From contig NZ_AP022842.1 of NCBI RefSeq assembly GCF_011398925.1, positions 1,538,001 through 1,602,000 of the forward strand: a stretch of DNA of 64,000 bases. The letters are read 5' to 3'. Shown one piece after another: positions 1 through 8,982 of this stretch. Both the position numbers and the translations under genes were made by a program. The stretch comes from Bacillus sp. KH172YL63. Lineage in GTDB: Bacteria; Bacillota; Bacilli; Bacillales; Bacillaceae_B. Each line of letters opens with the position of its first letter. Within the stretch, counting starts at the first letter, position 1. The notes below the pieces were generated by a model. That model was not told the DNA's origin. It saw nothing but the letters and a program-made list of their open reading frames with translations, and made no database searches.

Positions 1-55
1 GATGCTCATAATAACGTCTAATAATACAACAATCTATTTTAAAAGAGCCTTGTGT

Positions 56-142
56 TTATATGAGCTGCCAATGCCTATATTCGGAAATTCCTGCATCCTG
101 CAAAATGTGTCTTTTGTGAAATGGCCCCGTGTAAATCTTCAA
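56..142 (-). CDS. Possible 28-residue small protein (unrecognised)
   Basis: On the minus strand a TTG codon (complement of 140-142) is preceded by a strong Shine-Dalgarno-like GGGAGGAG at a spacing of about seven bases, and opens a 28-codon frame ending in TAA. The peptide begins KIYTGPFHKRHILQDAG and ends YRHWQLI; it has no membrane segment and I do not recognise it. It could be a real small protein, the remnant of a decayed gene, or chance. The good ribosome binding site is the only positive evidence. Confidence 0.2.
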   Translation of the reverse strand: MKIYTGPFHKRHILQDAGISEYRHWQLI

Positions 143-408
143 GGCGTTACTCCTCCCGCAGAAACCTCCTAATAAAAGGGAAAAATTACATAAATAAAAG
201 AATGGATAAAAACCAGCTCCTATGCTGGATTGCATGAATAAACGGAAATGTCAGACTGTTGAACTAAAATAAGTCGAATGGACTACCAATTAACTGTTTT
301 TAGGTATTGTCATATCCAGCTTGGGTAGTACAATAAAGTTACAAGCGTGTTACGACTGTTTTCGACATTTATCCATTTGTCTGAATATTTATAGATATTT
401 TCAATCAT

Positions 409-436
409 TCACCTTTCAAGAGGTGATATTTTCTAT
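409..436 (+). terminator. Weak hairpin with T-rich flank
   Basis: TCACCT (409-414) and AGGTGA (421-426) can pair around a six-base loop and are followed by TATTTTCT. This could be a weak intrinsic terminator for a transcript entering from the left, or an operator. The T run is interrupted, so support is modest. Confidence 0.25.
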
Positions 437-717
437 ATTGTGGAAGGGAATGCTGAAAAATATAGTCAGTAGTTCCTCCATAAGGAGATGAAGAGAATTT
501 CTGCCAACTCAACATATTTTGGGGTATTGTAACGATAATGTAATATAAATAGAAAAATCAATATGTATTTGAAGAAATATACATGGTAATTATGTCCTTA
601 AAACTAGATTAAAAGTCACAATTCCGTCTCATAACTGCCTCTTTCTCGAAAATTTACCTAATATTCATAGACACTTATCTTGCTACACATTACAATTAAT
701 ACTGTTGTATGCTAAAA

Positions 718-750
718 ATGTCAAAAATAGTTGAAGTATGTCAAAAATAG
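718..750 (+). repeat. Two direct copies of ATGTCAAAAATAG, 20 bp apart, before flgB
   Basis: The 13-mer ATGTCAAAAATAG occurs at 718-730 and again at 738-750, a 20-bp period, which places the copies on the same face of the helix about two turns apart. The second copy ends three bases before the flgB ribosome binding site. The arrangement suits a regulator binding site for the fla/che operon or a recent tandem duplication; no named regulator motif was recognised. Confidence 0.5.
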
Positions 751-766
751 AACAGGGGTGCCTGTA

Positions 767-1153
767 GTGAAACTTTTTTCCAACACGTTTTCGACACTCG
801 AAAGAGGAATGGATTACGCCTCTTTAAATCAAAAGGTCATTTCCCAGAATATCGCAAATGTCGATACTCCGAAATATAAAGCCAAAACAGTGGAATTTAA
901 GTCGGTTTTAGATCAATCAGTAAAACAATTAGAAGCAAAACGTACGGATCAGCGTCACTTTTCTTTTCAATACGGTGATCAGCATCCCGCCGTCAAAACG
1001 AAAACATCCCAATACAACCATAATGGGAACGGTGTTGATTTGGATCAGGAGATGTCTGAAATGGCGACGAACCAGATTTATTTTAATGCGTTGACGGACC
1101 GATTAAACGGAAAGTTTAATAGTCTGCAAACCGTCGTAAGGGGAGGTAAATAA
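767..1153 (+). CDS. flgB: Flagellar basal-body rod protein FlgB
   Basis: Encodes a 128-residue proximal rod protein, exported through the flagellar type III system and polymerised just above the MS ring. The family motif NIANVDTPKYK is near residues 28-38, and the C-terminus has the hydrophobic heptad-type helix usual for axial proteins. An in-frame TTG at 731 would extend the protein, but GTG 767 is preferred: it has AGGGGTG at 754-760 upstream at good spacing and gives the family-length N-terminus. It is the first gene of the fla/che operon and is followed two bases later by flgC. Confidence 0.93.
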   Translation: MKLFSNTFSTLERGMDYASLNQKVISQNIANVDTPKYKAKTVEFKSVLDQSVKQLEAKRTDQRHFSFQYGDQHPAVKTKTSQYNHNGNGVDLDQEMSEMATNQIYFNALTDRLNGKFNSLQTVVRGGK

Positions 1154-1155
1154 TC

Positions 1156-1617
1156 ATGGGCATGTTCACTGGAATGAATACAACTTCTTCAGCCCTCACC
1201 GCCCAGCGCTTAAGGATGGATGTCATTTCATCCAATATGGCCAATGTGGACACGACAAGGGGGAAGCTCGTCGACGGAGAATGGCAGCCGTATAAACGGA
1301 AGTCGGTCGTCATTTCTCCGAATGAGAATCAATTCACATCATTCCTCAATCAGGCAATGAAAAGTGGAGGGAACCAATCGGTCGGCAGTGGAGTGAAGGT
1401 ATCTAAAATCATAGATGACGAAGAAACTCCTTTTAAGATGGTGTATGATCCTGAACACCCTGATGCGAATGAAGACGGCTTCGTTCAAATGCCAAACGTA
1501 GATCCATTGCGGGAGATGGTGGATCTCATCTCTGCGACCAGATCATATGAAGCCAATGTGACGGTATTCAATGCAAATAAAGCTATGTTGATGAAGTCAT
1601 TAGAAATCGGTAAATAA
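1156..1617 (+). CDS. flgC: Flagellar basal-body rod protein FlgC
   Basis: A 153-residue rod protein that assembles with FlgB, FlgF and FlgG (the last two not encoded here). The conserved N-terminal segment SSNMANVDTTRGK near residues 25-37 and the C-terminal LISATRSYEANVTVFNA helix are typical of FlgC. The ATG at 1156 follows GGGGAGGTAA at ideal spacing. It sits between flgB and fliE exactly as in B. subtilis, with only 2 and 19 bases separating it from its neighbours, so translation is probably coupled. Confidence 0.95.
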   Translation: MGMFTGMNTTSSALTAQRLRMDVISSNMANVDTTRGKLVDGEWQPYKRKSVVISPNENQFTSFLNQAMKSGGNQSVGSGVKVSKIIDDEETPFKMVYDPEHPDANEDGFVQMPNVDPLREMVDLISATRSYEANVTVFNANKAMLMKSLEIGK

Positions 1618-1636
1618 AGCGAGGGAATAATTCGAT

Positions 1637-1942
1637 ATGGCACTACATAATATCAGTTCGGTCAATCCGGCAGCTATTAGTCCGTCAGTCACAAAAAAAA
1701 ATATCACTCCATCGGAAGCCACCGGGAGTTTCAGTCAATTATTAAAGCAATCGATAGACGAAGTGAATAAGATGCAAGTCCAATCAGATCAACTGACCGA
1801 GAAATTGGTCCGGGGAGAAAACGTCGATCTGCATCAGGTGATGATTGCGTCACAAAAGGCAAGCATCACTTTACAAACAACTATGGAAGTACGCAATAAA
1901 GTAGTCGAAGCCTATCAGGAAATAATGAGAATGCCAATGTAG
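1637..1942 (+). CDS. fliE: Flagellar hook-basal body protein FliE
   Basis: A 101-residue protein that joins the MS ring to the rod and is the first substrate of the flagellar export apparatus. The recognisable part is the C-terminal half, with GENVDLHQVMIASQKAS and the helix VRNKVVEAYQEIMRMPM, the usual FliE signature. The N-terminal third is Ser/Thr-rich and poorly conserved, as in relatives. The start ATG follows a CGAGGGAA ribosome binding site. It precedes fliF by 33 bases. Confidence 0.95.
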   Translation: MALHNISSVNPAAISPSVTKKNITPSEATGSFSQLLKQSIDEVNKMQVQSDQLTEKLVRGENVDLHQVMIASQKASITLQTTMEVRNKVVEAYQEIMRMPM

Positions 1943-1975
1943 TAGACACATGCAGTCGAGTACCGGAGGATTGTA

Positions 1976-3574
1976 ATGAATGAATCGTTTAAGAAATTCA
2001 CAGAACAGATAAAGTCTTTTTGGGCAAGTAAATCGAAGAAGCAAAAAATCACAATGGGAGCCATCTTTCTGATTTCAGTCATACTGATCAGCGTTGTGAG
2101 TTTCTTTGCGACGAGGACGACACTCGTTCCCTTGTATAGTAACCTATCGCCCTCTGAGACCGGAACGATCAAAGAAAACCTTGATGGAAGGGGGATCCCT
2201 TCCCAAATATCAGATGGCGGTACGACCATCATGGTTCCGAAAGAGCAGGTAGATACACTGAAGGTTGAATTGGCAGCAGAGGGAATCCCTAATTCAGGGA
2301 GCATAGATTATACATTTTTCAGCCAGAATGCCGGTTTCGGGATGACTGATAATGAATTCAATGTCATGAAGCTCGATGCCATGCAGACAGAAATCGCCCA
2401 GCTGATCAAAGGAATAGATGGGATCCAGGATGCAAAAGTCATGATCAATCTGCCGGAAAAACAGGTGTTTTTGAATGACGATGTTCAAAATGCTTCAGCA
2501 TCCATCGTGTTGAACACCAAGCCCGGGTTTAACTTTGATCAAAAGCAGATCAAATCACTGTATCATCTCGTATCGAAAAGTGTTCCGGATCTTCCTACAG
2601 ATAATATCGTCATCATGAACCAATTTTTTGAGTATTTTGATTTAGATTCTCAAAATCATTCTTTGGGAGGCAGCAATGTTGCCGATCAGATGAACATAAA
2701 AAAAGAAGTCGAGCGTGATATTCAGCGTCAAGTGCAGAACATGCTCGGTACGTTGATCGGGTTTAACAAGGTTGTTGTATCGGTTACGACCGATATTGAC
2801 TTTACACAGGAAAAGCGGAAAGAAGACATCGTTAAGCCGGTCGATGAAGAGAATATTGAAGGAATCGCAGTGAGCGCACAGCGAATCACAGAAACGTTCT
2901 CCGGTGAGGGTGCAAATCCTGGAGGGACGGCCGGTGCCGGGGACGCAAATGAACCGACCAACAGTGGCGTGACCTATGGGTCTGGTTCTGAATCAAACGG
3001 TGATTATGAACGAATGGAAGAAACGATCAACAATGAAGTGAATCGCATTCATTCAGAAATCGTTGAAAGTCCATATAAAATCAGGGACCTGGGGATTCAG
3101 GTTATGGTGGAACCACCGAACGCGGACGACGTGAACTCACTGCCCCAGGACCGGGTGGATGATATCCGCCAAGTCCTATCTACAATCGTCCGGACGTCGA
3201 TTGACAAGGATGCCAATCCGGAATTGACCGAGGATGCGCTTGAAGATAAGGTCGTGGTTTCTGTTCAGCCATTTAACGGGAAAGTGGATGTCACGGCTGA
3301 AGCAAAACCTTTCCTGCCTTGGTGGACATATGTGATCGGTGGCGTCCTGTTGGTCGTCATCCTGCTATTAGTATTATTCTTGTTGCGTTCGAGAAAGAAA
3401 GCTCAGGCAGAAGAAATTGAAATAGAAGAATTGAAAGAACCGATAGAAATACCGGAGATCGAACAGAAAGAAGAAACCGAAGGCTCGATCCGGCGGAAAC
3501 AGCTTGAAAGAATGGCGAAAGATAAACCTGAAGAATTTGCGAAATTATTACGCACATGGTTAACAGAGGATTAG
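1976..3574 (+). CDS. fliF: Flagellar MS-ring protein FliF
   Basis: A 532-residue membrane protein forming the MS ring that houses the export gate and carries the rotor. It has a transmembrane segment near residues 26-46, a large extracytoplasmic ring-building region with a Gly/Asn-rich low-complexity insert around residues 313-345, and a second transmembrane segment near residues 444-466. These are followed by an acidic cytoplasmic tail that binds FliG. Length and topology match FliF of Bacillus. Start ATG 1976 has CCGGAGG upstream. fliG begins 13 bases after its stop. Confidence 0.97.
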   Translation: MNESFKKFTEQIKSFWASKSKKQKITMGAIFLISVILISVVSFFATRTTLVPLYSNLSPSETGTIKENLDGRGIPSQISDGGTTIMVPKEQVDTLKVELAAEGIPNSGSIDYTFFSQNAGFGMTDNEFNVMKLDAMQTEIAQLIKGIDGIQDAKVMINLPEKQVFLNDDVQNASASIVLNTKPGFNFDQKQIKSLYHLVSKSVPDLPTDNIVIMNQFFEYFDLDSQNHSLGGSNVADQMNIKKEVERDIQRQVQNMLGTLIGFNKVVVSVTTDIDFTQEKRKEDIVKPVDEENIEGIAVSAQRITETFSGEGANPGGTAGAGDANEPTNSGVTYGSGSESNGDYERMEETINNEVNRIHSEIVESPYKIRDLGIQVMVEPPNADDVNSLPQDRVDDIRQVLSTIVRTSIDKDANPELTEDALEDKVVVSVQPFNGKVDVTAEAKPFLPWWTYVIGGVLLVVILLLVLFLLRSRKKAQAEEIEIEELKEPIEIPEIEQKEETEGSIRRKQLERMAKDKPEEFAKLLRTWLTED

Positions 3575-3587
3575 GGGGAATGAGCGC

Positions 3588-4601
3588 ATGGGAAGAAAAG
3601 AGAAAGACTTAACAGGTAAACAAAAGGCAGCCATCCTCCTGATTTCTCTTGGTCCAGATGTTTCTGCGTCTGTTTATAAGCATTTATCAGAAGAAGAAAT
3701 CGAAAAACTCACATTGGAGATTTCCGGTGTGAAAAAGGTAGAGACGGAAGCGAAAGAAGGGATCCTTGAAGAATTTCACAATATCGCGATTGCGCAGGAC
3801 TATATCTCCCAAGGGGGTATCGGCTACGCAAAGACAGTATTGGAAAAGGCGCTCGGCTCTGAACAGGCGTCGGCTATCATCAATCGCCTGACGTCATCCT
3901 TACAGGTAAAGCCATTTGATTTTGCGAGGAGGGCAGATGCTGCTCAAATCCTTAATTTCATTCAAAATGAACATCCGCAAACGATCGCTTTGATCCTTTC
4001 ATACCTGGATCCGCAGCAGGCTGGACAAATCCTGTCAGAACTTCCACAGGAAGTACAGGCGGATATTGCGAGGAGAATCGCACTCATGGACGGTACTTCC
4101 CCGGAAGTCATCAGTGAGGTGGAAGCGATATTGGAAAGGAAGCTTTCAGCCACTGTCACTCAGGACTATACACAAACAGGCGGAGTAGAAGCTGTTGTGG
4201 AAGTGCTGAATGGAGTCGACCGTTCAACAGAGAAGACGATTCTGGATGCCTTAGAAATCCAGGATCCCGAATTGGCAGAAGAAATCAAAAAGAGAATGTT
4301 CGTATTCGAAGACATCGTCACGCTCGATGGCCGTTCGATTCAACGTGTTATCCGTGATTGTGATAATGAGGACCTGCTTCTGTCACTTAAAGTATCAAGT
4401 GATGAAGTCAAAGAAGTGGTATTCAGAAATATGTCCAACCGGATGGTTGAGACGCTTAAAGAAGAAATGGAATTCATGGGTCCTGTCCGATTGCGTGATG
4501 TGGAAGAAGCTCAGTCACGGATTGTAGGAGTCATCAGGCGCTTAGAGGATTCAGGTGAAATCATCATTGCCCGTGGTGGAGGAGACGATATTATTGTCTA
4601 G
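3588..4601 (+). CDS. fliG: Flagellar motor switch protein FliG
   Basis: A 337-residue rotor protein that links FliF to FliM and interacts with the stator to generate torque. The three-domain layout is visible: an N-terminal FliF-binding part starting GKQKAAILLISLG, the middle EHPQTIALILSYL motif near residues 125-137, and a C-terminal charged torque helix region around residues 275-300. The start ATG lies behind TTAGGGGGAATG. The last eight bases overlap the proposed TTG start of fliH, suggesting translational coupling. Confidence 0.97.
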   Translation: MGRKEKDLTGKQKAAILLISLGPDVSASVYKHLSEEEIEKLTLEISGVKKVETEAKEGILEEFHNIAIAQDYISQGGIGYAKTVLEKALGSEQASAIINRLTSSLQVKPFDFARRADAAQILNFIQNEHPQTIALILSYLDPQQAGQILSELPQEVQADIARRIALMDGTSPEVISEVEAILERKLSATVTQDYTQTGGVEAVVEVLNGVDRSTEKTILDALEIQDPELAEEIKKRMFVFEDIVTLDGRSIQRVIRDCDNEDLLLSLKVSSDEVKEVVFRNMSNRMVETLKEEMEFMGPVRLRDVEEAQSRIVGVIRRLEDSGEIIIARGGGDDIIV

Positions 4602-5361
4602 AATCATTAAATCTACCGTAACTCAGAGACATGAAGACAACAGGAAAGTCATAGGTCTGAAAAGTGTCAAACCGATTGCTGAACCATCCTCGGCAGGCGA
4701 ACACTCGTTTCAAGGACCGAGCGGTGCAGAGGTGCTTGAAGATGCAAAAAATGAAGCACGGCAAATCATCCAGGCGGCAGAGAACCAAAGCCGGGAGATG
4801 AAGGAGCAATTGGCCCTTGAACGGGAGCAGTGGGTCATCGAACGGGAACAGCTTATGCAGGAAGCTTATAACGCTGGATTCCTTCAGGGGGAAGAGGAAG
4901 GAAGAAACAAAGGATATGGTGAATATCATCAGCGTTTATTGGAAGCGAACGAGATAAATGAGCGGAATAAACAATTGTATGAAGACTATATCCAAAGAGC
5001 AGAAAAAGTCATTTTAAACCTTGGCATTGCCTGCGCAGAGAAAATCATAAATCAACAGCTTGAGGAAAACCCTGGACAATTCCTTTCCATTGTGGAAAGG
5101 GGATTGAAGGAAGTAAGGGATTTACCTCATATCCAGATCCATGTCCACCCTTCAAGGCATGCACTGCTCATCAACCATAAATCTGAACTCGAAGCGGTGT
5201 TTCCCGCAGATGTTCAATGCTATATATATGCCAATGACGATCTCGAGACCCAGGAATGTTTCATAGAAACAAACCAGGGCAGGGTTCTCGTCAGTGTCGA
5301 TTCTCAATTGAAAGAATTAAAGCTCAAACTTTCACACCTGCTTGAAGGTGAAACAGAATGA
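4594..5361 (+). CDS. fliH: Flagellar assembly protein FliH
   Basis: About 255 residues; it regulates the export ATPase FliI and docks it to the export gate and C ring. The middle (roughly residues 55-115) is a charged Glu/Gln-rich helical region, followed by a conserved C-terminal FliH/V-type-ATPase-E-like domain (EKIINQQLEENPGQFLSIV and onward). TTG 4594 is chosen because GGTGGAGGAG lies about nine bases upstream and gives the N-terminus LSRIIKS. An upstream in-frame GTG at 4555 lies inside fliG without a good ribosome binding site. It overlaps fliG by 8 and fliI by 4 bases. Confidence 0.9.
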   Translation: MSRIIKSTVTQRHEDNRKVIGLKSVKPIAEPSSAGEHSFQGPSGAEVLEDAKNEARQIIQAAENQSREMKEQLALEREQWVIEREQLMQEAYNAGFLQGEEEGRNKGYGEYHQRLLEANEINERNKQLYEDYIQRAEKVILNLGIACAEKIINQQLEENPGQFLSIVERGLKEVRDLPHIQIHVHPSRHALLINHKSELEAVFPADVQCYIYANDDLETQECFIETNQGRVLVSVDSQLKELKLKLSHLLEGETE

Positions 5362-6677
5362 AGGCAGCCGATCTTATACAGCATATCCCACATATCCCAA
5401 CCTACAAGAAATACGGTAAAGTGAAACGTGTCGTAGGACTGATGATCGAGTCACAGGGACCGGAAAGTTCCGTTGGCGAGGTGTGCAGGATCCATATTTC
5501 CTCCCGTGGGAAACAGAAGATGATATTAGCGGAAGTTGTAGGGTTCAATGATGATTTGGTGATCCTCATGCCATACACGAACATGCAGGATATTTCACCT
5601 GGAAGCTTAGTGGAAGCTACCTCAAAGCCACTTGAAATCAAGATAGGGCCGTCTCTCATCGGAAAGGTGATCGATTCCCTCGGTCATCCTCTTGATGGCA
5701 GCGGGCTTCCATCAGGACTGAGTACAGCTTATACCGAACAGGACCCCCCCAATCCGTTATCCAGGCCCCCCATTGATGAAAAAATGGAGGTTGGGGTCAA
5801 GGCGATCGACAGCATGCTCACTGTAGGCAAAGGACAGAGAGTCGGAATATTTGCCGGAAGCGGGGTAGGGAAAAGCACCTTGCTCGGCATGATTGCACGG
5901 AACACGAAAGCGGATATCAATGTGATCGCGCTGATCGGTGAGCGGGGCAGGGAAGTGAGGGAGTTCATTGAAAGAGACCTGGGTGAGGAAGGCTTGAAGC
6001 GGACGATCGTCGTAGCCGCCACAAGTGATCAACCAGCGCTCATGAGGATTAAAGGAGCTTTCACTGCCACGGCGATCGCAGAATATTTCCGCGATCGGGG
6101 AATGAATGTCATGCTCATGATGGATTCGGCAACACGGGTAGCCATGGCACAGAGGGAAATCGGCCTGGCGGTAGGGGAGCCCCCTACGACGAAAGGGTAT
6201 ACCCCTTCTGTGTTTGCCATATTGCCTAAGCTGCTGGAAAGGACCGGGACGAATCTCAACGGCAGTATTACAGCTTTTTACACGGTGCTGGTGGATGGCG
6301 ATGACTTGAACGAACCCATCTCTGACACGGTGAGGGGAATACTCGACGGACATATCGTGTTGGACAGGGAAATTGCCAACAGAGGTCAATTCCCTGCGAT
6401 CAACGTGCTGAAAAGTGTCAGTCGACTGATGAATCATTTAGCCTCAGGGGAACACCTCGAAGCGGCGACAAGAATAAGGGGGTTGCTGAGTACGTATATG
6501 AACTCAGAAGACCTTATCCAGATCGGGGCATATAAAAAGGGGACTTCCAGGGAAATCGATGAAGCAATTCAATTTTATCCAAGCATCATTTCCTTCCTGA
6601 AACAAGGCGTTTATGAACAAATTTCCCTTCCAGCGAGTGTTGATGAACTTATGAAGCTATCGAATAAAGGTGGATGA
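5358..6677 (+). CDS. fliI: Flagellum-specific ATPase FliI
   Basis: A 439-residue AAA-type ATPase related to F1-ATPase beta; it unloads chaperoned export substrates at the flagellar gate. The Walker A motif AGSGVGKST lies at residues 166-174, Walker B is around MNVMLMMDSATR, and the catalytic Glu region is ALIGERGREVREF near residues 195-208. The ATG overlaps the fliH stop in the ATGA arrangement, indicating coupled translation. Long minus-strand open frames under this gene are shadows of its codon pattern. Confidence 0.97.
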   Translation: MKAADLIQHIPHIPTYKKYGKVKRVVGLMIESQGPESSVGEVCRIHISSRGKQKMILAEVVGFNDDLVILMPYTNMQDISPGSLVEATSKPLEIKIGPSLIGKVIDSLGHPLDGSGLPSGLSTAYTEQDPPNPLSRPPIDEKMEVGVKAIDSMLTVGKGQRVGIFAGSGVGKSTLLGMIARNTKADINVIALIGERGREVREFIERDLGEEGLKRTIVVAATSDQPALMRIKGAFTATAIAEYFRDRGMNVMLMMDSATRVAMAQREIGLAVGEPPTTKGYTPSVFAILPKLLERTGTNLNGSITAFYTVLVDGDDLNEPISDTVRGILDGHIVLDREIANRGQFPAINVLKSVSRLMNHLASGEHLEAATRIRGLLSTYMNSEDLIQIGAYKKGTSREIDEAIQFYPSIISFLKQGVYEQISLPASVDELMKLSNKGG

Positions 6678-6682
6678 ATTCA

Positions 6683-7129
6683 ATGAGTTATCAATATAAG
6701 TTTCAAAGAATCTTGACGTTAAAGGAAAGAGAAAAGGACGAGGTTCAAGAGTTATTTAAAGGTTCAATCGAAAAATTCGAAACGGTTGCCGGGAAACTGT
6801 ATGAATTCCTCAAAAAGAAGGAAACCCTTGAGCAGCATCAGGAAAACAAGCTGCAGGGAGGCTTGTCAGTCCAGGATATCCGGCACCATCAGCAGTTCAT
6901 CACAAACCTTGAAAAAACCATATCCTACTATCAAGATCTGGTTATCCAAGCGAGGAACCGGATGAACTGGTACGAAGAAAAATTGGTTGATATGAATGTA
7001 GAAGTGAAGAAATACGAAAAAATGAAGGAGAAAGATTTTCATCTCTTTCTTCAAAACATCAAGCATGATGAGAATAAGCAATTGGACGAAGTGTCTGTTG
7101 CACAATATTTGAAACGGGGAGTCAGGTAA
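6683..7129 (+). CDS. fliJ: Flagellar export chaperone FliJ
   Basis: A 148-residue, almost wholly alpha-helical protein that recycles export chaperones and activates the FliI/FlhA machinery. It begins MSYQYKFQRILTLKEREKDE, the usual FliJ opening, and continues as a charged coiled coil. ATG 6683 is preferred over the overlapping ATG 6674 because the AAAGGTGG ribosome binding site (6666-6673) sits nine bases before it and the shorter form matches family N-termini. Confidence 0.9.
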   Translation: MSYQYKFQRILTLKEREKDEVQELFKGSIEKFETVAGKLYEFLKKKETLEQHQENKLQGGLSVQDIRHHQQFITNLEKTISYYQDLVIQARNRMNWYEEKLVDMNVEVKKYEKMKEKDFHLFLQNIKHDENKQLDEVSVAQYLKRGVR

Positions 7130-7133
7130 TGCC

Positions 7134-7730
7134 ATGGCAAAGGTTATTGAAAAGGAAGAGAAAGAATCATACAGCCGCTTCCAAAAATTCGTTTTTATCT
7201 TCTTGATTCCTCTCTTATTTGCCATCACCTTCGCACTTGTCATCATGGCTGTTGCAGGAATCAATGTCTTTGAGAAAGCACAAACACTCAGTTCAGACAT
7301 TCCTTTCTTATCAAAAGTCATGCCTTCACAGGATGAAGCGGAAAGGGAGCAGCTGCAGGAGAAAATGATTTCGCTGAAGGCATCCATCGAGGATCAGGAA
7401 GCAAAAATCACGCAGCTTCAAAGCGAAATTGAAAAAAAAGACAGCGAGAATGAACAGCTTCAGGCTAATATCCAACAAAAGGAAGAGGAGCTTGAAGAAC
7501 TGAGGCAGATTGGGGAAGAAAATAAAAGGGCATTCAAAGAAGTGGTGAATACCTTTGAAGAAATGTCTGCCAAAAGTGCAGCACCGGTCCTTCTGAATAT
7601 GAATGATGATGAAGCGATGAAAATACTCTCAAGCATTAAACCGGATACACTGGCTGATATTTTAGAAAAGATGCCGCCGGCTGACGCAGCGAGGTATACA
7701 GAGCTACTTTCTACCGAAGACGAAAGGTGA
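7134..7730 (+). CDS. ylxF: YlxF-family flagellar operon protein (MotE/MgtE-N-like)
   Basis: A 198-residue protein with a single N-terminal transmembrane segment (about residues 20-42), a long coiled coil (about residues 63-125) and a C-terminal module with MNDDEAMKILSSIKPDTLADILEKM. That module resembles the N domain of MgtE and the MotE family. Such proteins sit at the membrane near the flagellar base; MotE homologues have been linked to stator assembly, but the precise role in Bacillus is not settled. It lies between fliJ and fliK, as ylxF does in B. subtilis. Confidence 0.85.
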   Translation: MAKVIEKEEKESYSRFQKFVFIFLIPLLFAITFALVIMAVAGINVFEKAQTLSSDIPFLSKVMPSQDEAEREQLQEKMISLKASIEDQEAKITQLQSEIEKKDSENEQLQANIQQKEEELEELRQIGEENKRAFKEVVNTFEEMSAKSAAPVLLNMNDDEAMKILSSIKPDTLADILEKMPPADAARYTELLSTEDER

Positions 7731-7750
7731 TTATGGAAGGGGGTGAAATA

Positions 7751-8974
7751 ATGGATATGACGATTGGGCCACAGGGCATCAGCCCGCAAGTGCAAGGATT
7801 GAAAGGGCCAAAGGTTGACAATAAAGACATCCAGGGATTTTCACAACAGTTGTTAGGGTTTATCTCGAATCAGCAAAGTAAGGGTAACGCTGAAAAGGCC
7901 GGCGATCTTCCGCTGCTTTTTAATCTGGCAGGGATTTTTCAAGCAACAGATCTTGAAGAACTGGGCCTTTCGGCAAACCAGATATCAGAACTCTCCAAAA
8001 TAGAGGGGATGGACCTGAATCAGATTGCTGACATTCTCGGGATGGATTTGGAAGGGATGAAGTCACTTTTTTCCGACCTTCAATCACTGTTGATGCCTGC
8101 TGGAGAGAGAAATCCCCCAGAGACTGAAGATGAACCTTATGAATTGTTGCTCGGTTTTATGCAGCTTTTGCAATATTCCTTTCAGCAGAAGGGGACAGGG
8201 GGACAACTTCAGGATAGCGGACGGAAAGGGCTTGAAGAGATCATCACCCTCGCTAAGGTAATGGAATTAGTGGCGAAGCCCCGAGACCTTCATGTGTCTG
8301 AAGCTTCTAAAATGACTGAACTGAAAGAGCTGGTGAAGCTTCTCCAGGCTAATGTTGATGCCTCTTTGACAAAATTGACAAAGAATTGGACCGGCGCCAT
8401 GAAGGATACAGTAGTGCAGCCTTCTGACAGCGACCAGGTCATCCAATCAACCGACAAAAAAGCGATCCATGCCTTTCAAGGAAGCAATCTTCATTTTGTC
8501 CTCCCGAAGACGGAAAGCTTTACTATGAATCTGTCTGGATCAGGCCGCAGTGTACAGTATGAACAGTTTGTGAAGGAGTTTCAACAGATCTTGAGCAAGG
8601 CTCAAATGACTTCCCAGCCGAATATGAGCAAATTACTCATCAAGCTCTATCCGGAGCAATTGGGCTCCCTGCGGATTGAACTTCTTCAGCAAAACGGTGT
8701 CATGACGGCCAAGATCCTGGCGTCGACTTCAACGGCGAAAGAAATGCTAGATTCACAGATACAGGGGCTCAAGCATGCGTTCTCAGCACAAAACCTGCAA
8801 GTGGATAAGATTGAAGTATCACAGGCTTTAACAGATATGGACCGGCAATCCAAAGGTCAATCCCAGCAGCAGTCTTCCCACGAACAGAAGAATCAAAGAA
8901 ACGCTGAGCAGACAGAGCAACGGGAAGAGGACGACCAATCATTTAAAGACTATCTCGTAAATACCGAAATATAG
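7751..8974 (+). CDS. fliK: Flagellar hook-length control protein FliK
   Basis: A 407-residue secreted ruler protein that ends hook growth and switches export specificity. The N-terminal two thirds are variable. The conserved C-terminal domain is seen as LLIKLYPEQLGSLRIEL with following helices (about residues 293-370), then a hydrophilic Gln/Glu-rich tail. ATG 7751 follows AAGGGGGTGAAATA, a very strong ribosome binding site. The in-frame GTG at 7727 overlaps ylxF and is less likely. Confidence 0.9.
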   Translation: MDMTIGPQGISPQVQGLKGPKVDNKDIQGFSQQLLGFISNQQSKGNAEKAGDLPLLFNLAGIFQATDLEELGLSANQISELSKIEGMDLNQIADILGMDLEGMKSLFSDLQSLLMPAGERNPPETEDEPYELLLGFMQLLQYSFQQKGTGGQLQDSGRKGLEEIITLAKVMELVAKPRDLHVSEASKMTELKELVKLLQANVDASLTKLTKNWTGAMKDTVVQPSDSDQVIQSTDKKAIHAFQGSNLHFVLPKTESFTMNLSGSGRSVQYEQFVKEFQQILSKAQMTSQPNMSKLLIKLYPEQLGSLRIELLQQNGVMTAKILASTSTAKEMLDSQIQGLKHAFSAQNLQVDKIEVSQALTDMDRQSKGQSQQQSSHEQKNQRNAEQTEQREEDDQSFKDYLVNTEI

Positions 8975-8982
8975 GTGATAAA

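Larger units (their letters stand above)
1..766. other. Gene-poor, AT-rich region upstream of the fla/che operon
   Basis: No convincing protein gene is visible on either strand in these 766 bases. In B. subtilis the gene immediately upstream of flgB is codY, and no CodY-like coding sequence is present here, so the neighbourhood differs or codY lies further left. Visible elements are a short minus-strand ORF (56-142), an inverted repeat with a T-rich flank (409-436), an inverted repeat ATGTAT/ATACAT at 563-584, and a 13-bp direct repeat just before flgB (718-750). The operon promoter should lie here, but no match to a sigma-A or sigma-D consensus was strong enough to call. Confidence 0.6.

Noticed and set aside
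540..560. CGATAATG at the fla/che leader as a sigma-D -10
   Set aside because: Only part of GCCGATAT matches and no TAAA lies 14-16 bases upstream.
640..665. CTCGAAAATTT as a CodY box
   Set aside because: Only one half-site matches AATTTTCWGAAAATT; the other half has about four mismatches.
5757..6437. 226-codon minus-strand open frame under fliI
   Set aside because: It lies wholly inside fliI, a clear ATPase gene, has no ribosome binding site and no recognisable domain; it is a codon-bias shadow.
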